A stretch of 64,000 nucleotides of DNA from Bacillus spongiae (GTDB lineage Bacteria > Bacillota > Bacilli > Bacillales > Bacillaceae_K). The stretch's first letter is position 1; every line of letters starts with the position of its first letter. The notes beneath the pieces are model-generated. The model was not told the origin of the DNA and searched no databases. It was given only the letters and a program-made list of their open reading frames with translations. The translations under genes and the position numbers were made by a program. This document shows positions 1-8,818 of this stretch, in pieces. The stretch is from assembly GCF_037120725.1 (NCBI RefSeq), contig NZ_JBBAXC010000004.1, forward strand, positions 220,925 to 284,924, in the 5' to 3' direction.

Positions 1-457
1 TTTCATTAATTTAGTCCCCTTTTGATTATAACCTTCGCTAATCTACATTAAATGAAATTGTTAATTGAATAGAGCTTCTCCTTTGTTAAAAGTGAAGCAC
101 ATCTATTCATACGAATTTTATAGGAAAAAGATTCAAAATCATTTACTAAAAAATCTTTCTACACCTTTCCAACAGTCCTGTACCAATTGCTGGATCAACT
201 AATAATGCTCACAAAAATTCCTAAATGTCTACTTTCTTCCTCTTCATCTCCATTCCCTCTAAAATATATTTATTTCATAATTTTGTCATAGAACCTACCT
301 TCTTCTCAATAGGAGAAAATGACTACAATACTAAAAACGTCCTAAATCAATCGAAATTTAACCGGCGGATCATCATTTTATAGGTGGGCTTTCCTTTCTA
401 ATCGAAAAACAAAGCCGATTTTTACGTACCAAACCCATATATCACCTTTTAAGCACT
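1..457. other. intergenic, no gene seen
   Basis: AT-rich DNA at the left edge of the window. No open frame with a ribosome binding site and no recognisable RNA was found on either strand. It ends at the terminator of the methyltransferase gene. Confidence 0.5.
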
Positions 458-489
458 AAAAAGAGGATCTTAATTAAGATCCTCTTTTT
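458..489 (-). terminator. Rho-independent terminator (palindromic)
   Basis: A perfect 32-bp palindrome, with arms beginning AAAAAGAGGATC and ending GATCCTCTTTTT. Its A and T flanks allow it to work in both directions. It begins four bases after the stop codon of the minus-strand methyltransferase gene, so it most likely ends that transcript. Confidence 0.85.
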
Positions 490-492
490 CAT

Positions 493-1254
493 CTAAATAG
501 CTTTTGCTTTAATAAGGAATCGATGCTGCTTAGCATCAAAGTAGCCATCCTTCTCTATCTTCTTATGTAATGAAAAGAGCTGCTCCTTTAAATCTTCAAG
601 ATTGAAATTAGGGATTTGCCAAGGTATTGCTTTTAAATAATATACAAGTGCTCCTATATCATAAAAGCGTTGTGTTGGAAATTCTTCCTTTTTTACCAAA
701 ACATTAAAGTGATGTTCTTCTAGCTCTTTTAAAGCCCTATCAAGATTCCAGTTTAAATATTCTTGATTAATTGGCATTCCTAATGCATCATTTATTTCTT
801 TACAATCCAAGCCACCCACTTGTTGAGTAAGAAAGATTCCATTTTTCTTACTTATTCTTCTAACTTCTGCTGGGCAATAGGATTCATGTTTATTGATAAT
901 TAAACCAAATTGATTACTTGTAAAAGGTAGTTCATTATCTTTTTCGAATGGAAGAACCGTCACACCGAGGGGTTCTAATTTCTTTTTAGCAATCGGAATA
1001 TTCGGTTTAAAGCCTTCCGTAGCAAATACATTGTCTGGAAATGGCCTCAATAAAGAAAAGAATTCTCCTCCGCCTGTTCCCATATCTAATAAGGAAGTCG
1101 CTTTTCTGACGACAGGCATAGTGATGCTCCCGTAAGACCATGATAATAACTCATTTTGTATACGTCCTGTCTCCGTTACAAAAGAAAAATCCCATCCGGA
1201 AAACTCTTGCTTTACCTCATTAAGTAATTCTATAAAACGCGTATCATTCATCAT
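493..1254 (-). CDS. class I SAM-dependent methyltransferase
   Basis: A predicted 253-residue methyltransferase with an AdoMet-binding Rossmann fold. The glycine-rich motif I (LLDMGTGGGE) is at about residues 55-64, followed by an acidic residue at the end of the second strand (ATEGF). The remainder resembles general small-molecule methyltransferases, and the substrate cannot be read from the sequence. The start is supported by AAAGGAGG six bases upstream of two adjacent ATG codons; the first is used here and the second would remove one residue. The gene is probably monocistronic, with its own terminator immediately downstream. The family is clear; the function is open. Confidence 0.8.
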   Translation of the reverse strand: MMNDTRFIELLNEVKQEFSGWDFSFVTETGRIQNELLSWSYGSITMPVVRKATSLLDMGTGGGEFFSLLRPFPDNVFATEGFKPNIPIAKKKLEPLGVTVLPFEKDNELPFTSNQFGLIINKHESYCPAEVRRISKKNGIFLTQQVGGLDCKEINDALGMPINQEYLNWNLDRALKELEEHHFNVLVKKEEFPTQRFYDIGALVYYLKAIPWQIPNFNLEDLKEQLFSLHKKIEKDGYFDAKQHRFLIKAKAI

Positions 1255-1500
1255 TTTTCTCCTCCTTTGTTGTGAAAAAACTATTTTAACTGTTTGACCA
1301 CAATGGAGGACCTCTTATTCTTCTTAACGAGTTTTAGTGCTCATGTTCCAATGATTTCATTCTCAAACCCACTTTTTTATGATGATTTTTTTCACTCTTA
1401 ACAATCCCAAAATTATACTATATTATCCTCAATTTAACATATGTTTATTATAGAATAAATATTTTTGATTAATCAAGCTTAAGCTATATATTAGAATTGA
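1255..1500. other. intergenic spacer
   Basis: AT-rich spacer between the methyltransferase start and the terminator of the HD-domain gene. It should hold the methyltransferase promoter, but no box pair is strong enough to call. Confidence 0.4.
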
Positions 1501-1502
1501 AA

Positions 1503-1533
1503 AAGACCCTAAAAAGTAACTTTTTAGGGTCTT
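1503..1533 (-). terminator. Rho-independent terminator of the HD-domain gene
   Basis: A 14-bp perfect stem (AAGACCCTAAAAAG paired with CTTTTTAGGGTCTT) around a TAA loop. On the minus strand it is followed by a run of T, which suits the HD-domain gene upstream on that strand. The same hairpin lies just 5' of the toxin-like plus-strand peptide, an arrangement also seen where type I toxin and antitoxin RNAs overlap. Confidence 0.75.
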
Positions 1534-1535
1534 AA

Positions 1536-1645
1536 AGAATAGAGATGGTTGCTGAAGGAGGATAACATTAAAGGGAGGTGATACAATCTCTATTCTAGTA
1601 TTACTATATGTTTCATTTACTAAATTGTTTCTAGCAAACGTCTAG
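1536..1645 (+). pseudogene. type-I-toxin-like hydrophobic peptide with ATC in the start position
   Basis: A very strong ribosome binding site (AAGGGAGGTGAT, 1571-1582) sits the correct distance from a short frame that starts with ATC at 1586. The frame encodes 19 codons, almost all hydrophobic (SILVLLYVSFTKLFLANV after the first), and ends with TAG at 1643-1645. This matches the layout of small Hol-Tox/BsrG-like type I toxins of Bacilli: the same kind of Shine-Dalgarno, a short membrane peptide, and a transcription hairpin just upstream. The region around the start (1586-1596) is exactly complementary to 1536-1546 over 11 bases, so the leader could hide the start site. ATC is a very poor start codon, so the likeliest reading is a toxin gene inactivated by an ATG-to-ATC change. 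Use of ATC is possible but unproven. Confidence 0.45.
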
Positions 1646-1689
1646 AAGCTTTTAATTTTTTTAAAATTTATTATTCGCTACCATACTAT

Positions 1690-2298
1690 CTACAGTGGTT
1701 TGTGAAACTCAACACCCGCTGCAATCATTTTTTCTTCTCCATCTTGTTCAATTTGATCTTTGAACTTTTTTAAAAATGAATCGAATTCAACATGCTTTCC
1801 CATCATAAAGGTCATTTCCTTCTCAATTTCTAACCAAGTTGAAATATCTGCTTCATTATGTTGAATTTGTGCTTCTAGTTTATCTAGGGCATTCGCCACT
1901 TTTGCCTCATACGATTCTTTTTCTTCAAATTCCATCCAAAGATTATAAACCTCTTCGCCAAGTTCCTTTGGAAGTGTATTTTTTATTTTTACAATCGCTT
2001 GATGCTCTCTCTCTACCTTTTGCTTTTTCACAGTAGAATTATTCATCGTATCAAAAGCCGGTACATCGCACGCCTCCGCCTCAATAAGGTCATGAATAAT
2101 GATCATTTTTAGTAGTTTAGCTATGTCAACCTTACAATCAAGATATGGTTCAATCAAAATGGCCATTAACGACACTCGCCACGTATGTTCGGCTACGCTT
2201 TCTTGTCTTCCCTGAGAAATCCAGCTATGTCGAAGTTCATATTTTAGTTTCTCAGCTAAAGAAATGATTTGCATAATTTGATTAATTGGATTACTCAC
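1690..2298 (-). CDS. HD-domain phosphohydrolase (YfbR/HDDC2-like)
   Basis: A 202-residue protein of the HD_3 type, related to the 5'-deoxynucleotidase YfbR and to HDDC2. The metal ligands expected of the family are visible: H38 in VAEHTW, H69-D70 in IIIHDL, and D139 in NALDKLEA, with acidic residues E73 and E75 beside the HD pair. Members typically remove phosphate from nucleoside 5'-monophosphates, so a role in nucleotide pool control is inferred. The ATG start is followed by a typical HD_3 N-terminus. The gene stands alone and has a clear terminator downstream at 1503-1533. Confidence 0.75.
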   Translation of the reverse strand: MSNPINQIMQIISLAEKLKYELRHSWISQGRQESVAEHTWRVSLMAILIEPYLDCKVDIAKLLKMIIIHDLIEAEACDVPAFDTMNNSTVKKQKVEREHQAIVKIKNTLPKELGEEVYNLWMEFEEKESYEAKVANALDKLEAQIQHNEADISTWLEIEKEMTFMMGKHVEFDSFLKKFKDQIEQDGEEKMIAAGVEFHKPL

Positions 2299-2373
2299 TG
2301 TATTTCCACCTTACTTTAACATAGTATCGTTTTAATCGTTCTTAAGAAAATAAATGCTCACCAACTGTTATTA

Positions 2374-3300
2374 CTAGTACTTTACTAAGACCTTTAATGG
2401 ATTGATTACTTTTTTACTCAATTCTTCAAAGCAGTTTATCAATTCTTGATGGGAAATTTGATGTTGAAATATTTGTTCGATGTGTGGTACTTTTTCAACG
2501 TTACTAAAATGCCAATTAGCGTGCTCTTGATAATCCCATCCATCACTTGAGCCGATAATTTTAAGTTCTTTTTTAAAGAAATCAGCTTGTAAGTTCAAAG
2601 AATCACGATTTCCATCAGATAAAATGCAGATTTCTCCATTTACACGAATGGACTTTTGTAATGTCCTAAACGCTTCATTTGATGAAGAACACTCTAAGCC
2701 ACATTCGTAAAAGTTTTGTGGGCATTCAGCTTGATTTGTATAAAAGTTACTTATACCAAACATAGTTGCGTATTCGCACCTTTTTTTATCAAGGTCTATC
2801 ACATCAACATGCTTTACTTCCATATAGTTTTTCAAAAAATAAACTGTTAATAGCCCCATCGTTCCCATGCCTGTAACAAGTACTCTATCTGTTTTTTTAG
2901 GCTGCAACTTTAATACTCCCTTTGCTGCATCACAAGATAAAATACTTAGTAAGGCAAAGGGATAAGAAATTTCTCTCGGAACTCGGATTGCCTTCTTCGC
3001 CTTCACGACTCCATAGTCCTTGTGTCCATAAAAAGCAACTACTCTATCCCCCACTTTAGAAGAAGAAACATCTTTGCCTATTTTAATGACCTCTCCATAG
3101 CTTTCATAGCCTGTTTCACTAGGATAGGTTGGCTCTACATCTGTTCTATCAGATTCATTATACTGTGGTAGTTCGGCGCCAATACTAACCGCTCCAGCAA
3201 TGGTTTTAATTAAAATTTCATCTTCCATTAATGGAGGGATGTTCTTTGTTCTCCATTCAAGTTGATGTCGACCTGTTAACGTAAGTGATCTCTGCTCCAT
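2374..3300 (-). CDS. medium-chain dehydrogenase/reductase family protein
   Basis: A 308-residue protein with an N-terminal GroES-like domain and a Rossmann domain. The nucleotide-binding segment VLVTGMGTMG lies at about residues 140-149 and is followed by the usual acidic turn (DVIDLDKKR). The Cys and His zinc ligands of classical alcohol dehydrogenases are missing from the expected N-terminal position, so this is probably not a standard zinc alcohol dehydrogenase. It is shorter than the usual 340-380 residues, but the frame is intact. The gene follows the MFS exporter on the same strand with a 62-base gap, so the two may share a transcript. The substrate is unknown. Confidence 0.7.
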   Translation of the reverse strand: MEQRSLTLTGRHQLEWRTKNIPPLMEDEILIKTIAGAVSIGAELPQYNESDRTDVEPTYPSETGYESYGEVIKIGKDVSSSKVGDRVVAFYGHKDYGVVKAKKAIRVPREISYPFALLSILSCDAAKGVLKLQPKKTDRVLVTGMGTMGLLTVYFLKNYMEVKHVDVIDLDKKRCEYATMFGISNFYTNQAECPQNFYECGLECSSSNEAFRTLQKSIRVNGEICILSDGNRDSLNLQADFFKKELKIIGSSDGWDYQEHANWHFSNVEKVPHIEQIFQHQISHQELINCFEELSKKVINPLKVLVKY

Positions 3301-3362
3301 TTTTTATCTCCTCATTTATCCATATGGTCATTTAGGTAAAGAAACTTTACTTACCCACTTCT

Positions 3363-4568
3363 TTAGAAGTAACTCTTTGTAAAGCGTTTTTGTACGAAAA
3401 TAAGGTATAACGCAGAGCCTGCCAACATTAAGCTTGCAAGGATAAATACGGATTTTACACCGAACCACTCTGCGATTGACCCTATCATTAAAGAAAAAAT
3501 GCCAAAGCAAATGGATAATAAAGCCTCTTGCGTACCATAAATTTTGGGTAGTTCAGAAGAAGTAGCCTCTCTTTGAATGTATGCTTCAAATGTTATCGAT
3601 TTTATCTGCTCTACCAGTCCAAACAAGATAGACAGGATCAATGCTACCCAGCCTACCGAGTTTATTCCAAATAGAAAAGTTATAAAGCTAACACCGATGG
3701 AAGATAACAGCATGATTTTCTTGATCTGTTTTTTCATAAACAATGAATACCTTGAACAAAAAACACCGCCTATAAGTAAGCCCACGAAAAAGGTCGTATT
3801 AATATAACCCCACCAAGCTTCACTTTTATGCAATACCTCAGATACAAACACATAAATAATCGCTGCAATCCAAACAACATTTGCCATGGATTCAATGACA
3901 AGGACGACATGTAGCGTTCGAAATAGTTTATTGTGCCAGATAATTTTCCATCCTTCCATAAGAACTTCTAACACTTTACGGTTTCGTTCAGTATGCTTGG
4001 AAGGTGTAGGGTCAATAATAAAGCACATCATAACAGAAGAGAATAAAAATAATACAAACGTTAGCCAAATGACTTGTTGACCATCTAATAAAGCTACAAG
4101 TGCACCACCTATAGCCCAGCCTCCTAATTGAATCGTTTGATTCACCATTGCAACAAAACTATTGGCTTTAACAATTTCTTTATCACTAACGATTCTTGGA
4201 AGCATCGCTCTGCTCGCTGGCATGGCCCAGCCATCCAAAAAAGCGATGACAAAAATAAATAAAACCATTCCGATAACAGAAACATCATCCTGAAGGCTTA
4301 TCCAAAAAATAAGTCCTAACAGTACGATTGTTTTACTCCATTGCGAACAAACTAAAAGCTGTTTTAATCGATATTTATTAAATAATATTGGTGAGAAGAT
4401 TCCGCTAATAAACCTACCCGCTGTATTTACAAACGGCAATAAAGTTAAAGATAAGACGGACTCAGACACCGCATATAAAATGGAAATGAGACCGACAATG
4501 TAAAAGATATCGCCCAAATTTGCCAATGCTTGTCCAATCCACATATAACGAAAGGATTTTGTTTTCAT
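3363..4568 (-). CDS. MFS transporter (MFS_3-like efflux family)
   Basis: A 401-residue integral membrane protein with about twelve hydrophobic segments and the N-terminal pattern (FRYMWIGQALANLGD) typical of the MFS_3 group, which includes enterobactin exporter-like and macrolide efflux-like proteins. The loop between helices 2 and 3 carries basic residues, as in other MFS carriers. It probably exports a small molecule, but the substrate cannot be read. It lies immediately upstream of the dehydrogenase on the same strand, which hints at a shared purpose. Confidence 0.75.
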   Translation of the reverse strand: MKTKSFRYMWIGQALANLGDIFYIVGLISILYAVSESVLSLTLLPFVNTAGRFISGIFSPILFNKYRLKQLLVCSQWSKTIVLLGLIFWISLQDDVSVIGMVLFIFVIAFLDGWAMPASRAMLPRIVSDKEIVKANSFVAMVNQTIQLGGWAIGGALVALLDGQQVIWLTFVLFLFSSVMMCFIIDPTPSKHTERNRKVLEVLMEGWKIIWHNKLFRTLHVVLVIESMANVVWIAAIIYVFVSEVLHKSEAWWGYINTTFFVGLLIGGVFCSRYSLFMKKQIKKIMLLSSIGVSFITFLFGINSVGWVALILSILFGLVEQIKSITFEAYIQREATSSELPKIYGTQEALLSICFGIFSLMIGSIAEWFGVKSVFILASLMLAGSALYLIFVQKRFTKSYF

Positions 4569-5133
4569 TTATTACTACCCCTTTTTATCAATGTTTAAAT
4601 AGATGAGAAAAGGTAGTATTTTTACATATTTTGCAATCCTCCTAAGTTTTATTTTCCAATAGTACATACCGATAGGTGAATCGTGTCATTCATTTAAGAA
4701 TTCTAGTTATATAATGGGTAATAAGAATGAAAAGCTTGCGATCCTTCGTTTGTGTTTTTATTTGACTTGCCCAGCATTTTGACAAGAAATTTTTCCATCT
4801 CCACTAACATCTCTCATTATAAAGTTCCGGACAATTTTATTTATTCAACTTTTACTATATAATACTAAATTTTATCCATTACTACTATATCAAAATAGAA
4901 AAAAACGGAAAAGACCTACTACAACCTCCTTGCCATATGAATTTTATCTTCTACCGAGCAGAATCCGTTTATTTATTTATTTATTTATTTAGTTTCTAGC
5001 ACAGCATAACTGCATTACTAGGTTAAAGTTCGCGACATTTTTTAGTTTTTATCATCCAAGTCCTTGATTATTCCAAGCCAATAGCTATCGGGTCGTTGAA
5101 CGTGCAAGACTATCTCCATAAAGGAATTTAATG
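4569..5133. other. intergenic region
   Basis: About 565 bases without a supported gene. The only notable structure is the TTTA microsatellite at 4968-4991. The promoter of the MFS gene should lie in the right-hand part near 4600, but no clear boxes were found. Confidence 0.45.
4968..4991. repeat. TTTA tetranucleotide microsatellite, six copies
   Basis: Six uninterrupted copies of TTTA in a non-coding stretch, a length prone to slippage. No gene begins close enough for it to be an obvious phase-variation switch; the nearest coding end is the stop codon of the serine hydrolase at 5134. Confidence 0.85.
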
Positions 5134-6261
5134 TTAAGAACCTATGAAAACGTCTAGAATCTTATCACGAATATCATGATGGGTCGTTCCATCATAATTC
5201 AGTAAGACGACTACTCCCAAATTCAAATCAGGTACCATGGACATCAATGATCTTACAGCTAGTTGACCGCCTCCATGTTCTACTATTTTATGACCTCTAT
5301 AAATGTCAGTAAACCACGCAAGCCCGTAGCTTCTGACGTCGCTATCAAACTGCCATTCCTCACTAACAAGATGAATAGGGTGTTGCATCTCATCAATTAA
5401 ATCCGGACGTAAAATTTTCGAGTCTTTATTTAGGTGGAAGTTTAAATATCTCCCTAAATCCTCTGCTGTTGAATACAAATATCCAATAGGAGCGGAGATT
5501 GGGTTTACAGGAAAGGAAGTTTCTATTTTCTCTTTTCCTAAATAATATTTAGCACTGTTCTTATCTGTTTGAACTATACGTGAATCACTAGTGGTTCTCT
5601 TCATCTTTAATGGGGAAAGTATCTCATTCATAAGGTATGTTTCCCAATTGTCCCCGGTTACTTTTTCAAATAAATCAGCAAGTATGACATACGAATCTGT
5701 ACAATAATCCCAATTCTCTCCAACTGGATACTCCAATTCTACTTTTTTAAACCACTTTGTAATATCTTCTCTTGTTTGTACATTTGTAATCTCTTCTTCT
5801 GTAAGATTGTAATACTCTAATGCTTCTTGAAATTCTGTCGGGGTATCGGAAAAAATTTCTTTTACATTTGGAGCGATCATATTGGCGATCCCTAAGTTTG
5901 AAGGGAATCCGGCCGTATGTGACAAAAGATGCCTAATCGTGATGGTTTCGCTAAGATGTTTTTCTTTTGTTCTAAAGTATGGCAAATACGCATCAACTGT
6001 ATGATCTAATGAAATAAGTTTTTTTTGAACGAGTTTCATAATTGAAAGTGCCATAAAATTCTTCGAAATACTTTGAATGCTCATCAATGTATCACCATCG
6101 ATAGATTTGCAAGGCTGAGTCTGAGAGCATCCAAAGCCTCTAGAATAGATCATATTTGCGTCTTTCACGATGGCAACGCTTATCCCAACACCCTGATGCT
6201 GTATTAATATTTCATTAATATAATCTGTTATTTTGTCTAGTTTGTCATTCCATTGTTTCAT
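5134..6261 (-). CDS. serine hydrolase of the beta-lactamase / penicillin-binding family
   Basis: A 375-residue protein of the class C beta-lactamase-like family (PF00144), which includes esterases, D-peptidases and PBP4*-like proteins. The catalytic SxxK tetrad SISK gives Ser64 and Lys67, a Tyr-containing motif lies in NWDYCTDSY, and the third motif is HGGG near the C-terminus. The ATG at 6261 is chosen because AAAGGAGAT lies just upstream; a GTG eight codons earlier would place that ribosome binding site inside the gene. No signal peptide is evident, so it is probably cytoplasmic. The family is secure; the substrate is unknown. Confidence 0.8.
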   Translation of the reverse strand: MKQWNDKLDKITDYINEILIQHQGVGISVAIVKDANMIYSRGFGCSQTQPCKSIDGDTLMSIQSISKNFMALSIMKLVQKKLISLDHTVDAYLPYFRTKEKHLSETITIRHLLSHTAGFPSNLGIANMIAPNVKEIFSDTPTEFQEALEYYNLTEEEITNVQTREDITKWFKKVELEYPVGENWDYCTDSYVILADLFEKVTGDNWETYLMNEILSPLKMKRTTSDSRIVQTDKNSAKYYLGKEKIETSFPVNPISAPIGYLYSTAEDLGRYLNFHLNKDSKILRPDLIDEMQHPIHLVSEEWQFDSDVRSYGLAWFTDIYRGHKIVEHGGGQLAVRSLMSMVPDLNLGVVVLLNYDGTTHHDIRDKILDVFIGS

Positions 6262-6440
6262 AACAAGAGTATCTCCTTTCTTCACTATCTATTACCTTAT
6301 AGTAATTTTTTAAAAAATAGTTCCTAATCATTAGTTATGTAAAATTTTTTAGGGACAATATAAAGGTCTCCTTGTATAAGATCAATTAAAAGGCCTAACA
6401 TATTTTATATGATTAATATGATAGACCCTTTCTTCTTCCA

Positions 6441-6560
6441 GCTCGATCAAAAACATCTCACAAACCTTAATATTATTTCTAACAAAAAGAAGCCACTTTG
6501 AAAAAGATTGATCAAAATGGCTTCTTCTCCTGAAGGTATAATGTTGATTTTATAAAAAAG
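6441..6560. repeat. direct repeat, copy 1 (with hairpin)
   Basis: The first 91 bases (6441-6531) match 8579-8669 at all but two positions, and weaker similarity runs on to about 6560. The copy contains an imperfect hairpin (AAGAAGCCA ... TGGCTTCTT) that pairs better in minus-strand RNA, where the C/A mismatch becomes a U-G wobble. It lies to the left of the IS110 remnant. A related hairpin followed by TGTTGATTTT recurs near 50,008, and the TGTTGATTTT-like tail alone recurs near 36,390. Confidence 0.85.
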
Positions 6561-6639
6561 ATTAATTACTTTTACTTCTGATATTTGATAATCGCACCCG
6601 TGGGACTTTATCCCGGCGGCTATACCGTCCACCCCCTAC

Positions 6640-7250
6640 TTATAGAAACATGTTTGAGGCTGGTTGGGTAGAGACCCTGCATAACAAGCGAAGCTTTGAA
6701 ACTACTAGATAGACAGTGGCTACTGTTTAAAAAAGGAGATGTGATAACGTATTAATCCAGTGATTAGCCTGGATGTCGCAAAAGGAGAAAACAACACTTC
6801 GGAAAGACCTTCAAACTTAAGGGTGGTACCAATGGATTACGTGATTTTTTTATGTTTTTTATAGAGGTGGAAAGCCGAGCTGAATTAAAACCTGTCATTG
6901 CTTTTGAATCTACAGGGCAGTACACTGAACCTATTTAACAGTTTCTCGAGAAAAAAGGACTACGCACTATTTAGTAAATCCCATTGTTTCTTATGAAACG
7001 AAAAAAAGTAGTCTTCGAAAAGTGAAATCAGATACAGCTGTTGCGGCGGGTATTCCCCTATTTATGCTATTCCATACAACCTCCTTATAACTTTTTCCAC
7101 CTCTCTGCACTGTGAGATTATTTCCCTCAACGTCCAAAGCAAAAGGACTGGATATAGGAAACAAACATTATGGACTTGCCCGTTGCTTCCATCCAGAGAA
7201 GAACCAGTATCACCTGAAAAATCACAAATCGTAATACCTAATGAAACAGT
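6640..7250 (+). pseudogene. degraded IS110-family transposase
   Basis: A plus-strand remnant with frameshifts and stop codons. Translated pieces carry the IS110 DEDD signature: NPVISLDVAKGE from 6754, then VIAFESTGQYTEPI, then NPIVSYETKKSSLRKVKSDT. These correspond to the first Asp, the Glu and the third acidic position of the DEDD domain. An AAAGGAGAT ribosome binding site precedes it, but ATT stands where the start codon should be. The C-terminal half cannot be followed clearly beyond about 7060. IS110 elements have no long terminal repeats, so the ends cannot be fixed; the limits given are approximate. Confidence 0.75.
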
Positions 7251-7506
7251 CTACTGAAATCTTTATTGGTTAAATACCCTTATAAAATCATGTAGCTCAA
7301 ACAGTTCTGCACTTTGCCTCTGTCCCTCTACAATATTAGTTCCTGTCTTAGGCCGTCAAAAGCTCCAATATAGTCAAAATGAATTTTCTAATTGACTTCC
7401 CTAATTCATGAGTTGTTTTAAAATGGCCTTTATGCTAAAAGGAGAGCTACTATTCTCTTTTTTGCTTTATAAAACTCTAAATAAAAAAATTTGGACATTT
7501 AAAATA

Positions 7507-7515
7507 TGTTATAAT
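7507..7515 (+). promoter_or_regulatory. extended -10 promoter of the TraB-like gene
   Basis: TGTTATAAT is an extended -10 element (TGnTATAAT), 32 bases upstream of the start codon. The -35 region is weak, as is common for extended -10 promoters. Confidence 0.5.
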
Positions 7516-7547
7516 TGTGAAAATAAAACATATCGAGGAGTGGGAGT

Positions 7548-8183
7548 TTGGCTGTTGTAGGAATTTTAGGAATGACGCATGATGAAGAAATGCAGAAAAA
7601 ATATAAATTACCATTATCTTTAATTGAAGAGTTAATATTGGAATTCAAACCTGATGTAATTTGTGGGGAAGTCCATCCAAAAAGTTGGGAGCTGTACAAT
7701 CGTACAGGTGAACCTTTTGGGATCTTAGGTGAAACACAAAATGAATACCCTAAGCTAATTTTCCCAATGTGCGAAGAAAGAGGGATTCATTTTGTTCCTG
7801 TAAATTGGTTTGAAGAAGATGTATTTCAAGAAGGTCCATTTGATAAGTATGATAAAGATACTAAAGAAGAGTTAAAGAATAAATTACATGACTGGAATGA
7901 AAGACAATTGTCGACATGGAATAAAGGCAACATTTCTTTAAACTCTTTCGAATATGATCATATAACAAAGGATATGTATAAGTGGTTACATAATATCAAC
8001 CCCAATGTCCAAAACATTATATGGAATAGTAGACATTACATGATGGTTGCTAGAGTGAAGAATGCAATAAAAAAATTTCCTGACAAAAGAATCCTATGCA
8101 TTCACGGTGCTGACCATAACTACTGGTACCATGAAGCACTAAGAAACGAGAAGGGGATTGAGTTAGTATACCCACTGAGATAA
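7548..8183 (+). CDS. TraB/Tiki-like superfamily protein
   Basis: A 211-residue protein with a TTG start, supported by GAGGAG seven bases upstream. The N-terminal segment VVGILGMTHDEEM followed by KPDVICGEVHP resembles the G-x-x-H and PDVxxxE signatures of the TraB/PrgY/Tiki/ChaN superfamily. The C-terminal HGADHNYWYHEAL resembles the second conserved G-x-x-H. Members of that fold are often metal-dependent proteases or esterases, but the biochemistry here is inferred only. There is no transmembrane segment, so it is probably cytoplasmic. It stands alone between an IS110 remnant and an ECF sigma remnant, and between two copies of a direct repeat, which suggests it arrived in a mobile or rearranged segment. 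Confidence 0.6.
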   Translation: MAVVGILGMTHDEEMQKKYKLPLSLIEELILEFKPDVICGEVHPKSWELYNRTGEPFGILGETQNEYPKLIFPMCEERGIHFVPVNWFEEDVFQEGPFDKYDKDTKEELKNKLHDWNERQLSTWNKGNISLNSFEYDHITKDMYKWLHNINPNVQNIIWNSRHYMMVARVKNAIKKFPDKRILCIHGADHNYWYHEALRNEKGIELVYPLR

Positions 8184-8400
8184 CTATTATTCTGATTTGA
8201 TATAGTATTATATTACAGGAAAGATAAACTGCTTTTGTATTCACCTTATTCCTCATTAGATGTTTTACCCATTCGTTGATGATTAAGCCATTGTCAATCT
8301 ATCATATAATTATTCTATTATTAGTGCCTTTCTTGCAGAAGGGTGCTATTTTTAATACTTTGAAAAGTAAACTTCCAGTAACCTAACCCATAAAATAGGA

Positions 8401-8532
8401 CTGGATCTGTTTCTTCTTCCAGCTTTGACTATTACCGATTTTAATGGAATCTATATATTGTGATAATTTTCAAGCTGTTTCCTGGATAATGTCTTCAGCT
8501 TCTTCCTTTGAAGCACCGGTTTTAATTTAATA
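8401..8532 (-). pseudogene. fragment of an ECF-type RNA polymerase sigma factor
   Basis: The minus strand encodes a short degraded stretch, KTGASKEEAEDIIQET, a stop, then KLSQYIDSIKIGNSQSW. This resembles region 2 of Bacillus ECF sigma factors (the pattern SKEEAEDIVQET...YIDSI...SW). Stop codons occur at both ends and inside, and there is no start or ribosome binding site. The motif TTTCTTCTTCCAGCT at its end also occurs at 6428-6442 next to the other repeat copy, so both repeats may derive from one larger duplicated piece. Confidence 0.5.
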
Positions 8533-8578
8533 GCACAGACAATTTTTAATTGATAGTTTAGTGTTGATTTAGAATAAA

Positions 8579-8697
8579 GCTCGATCAAAAACATCTCACA
8601 AACCTTAATATTATTACTAACCAAAAGAAGCCACTTTGAAAAAGATTGATCAAAATGGCTTCTTCTCCTAAATATTTAATGTGAATTTTTTAAAAAG
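8579..8697. repeat. direct repeat, copy 2 (with hairpin)
   Basis: Matches 6441-6531 over 91 bases with two differences, in the same orientation and about 2.1 kb away. In minus-strand RNA the hairpin is followed by U residues, so it may now act as the terminator for the acetyltransferase gene at 8819-9334. Confidence 0.85.
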
Positions 8698-8818
8698 TTC
8701 GATCATTTTTTTTATATCTGTTATTCAACAAATGTTCCCTTTAACGGAAGACTCGATTTCAATATAATTATATTCTCTAAAAATACAATATGGTTGGGTA
8801 CACTTTTTATAAAAACAA

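Noticed and set aside
4968..4991. TTTA repeat as a phase-variation switch
   Set aside because: No gene starts near it. It is 140 bases beyond the end of a minus-strand gene, so a switching role is not supported.
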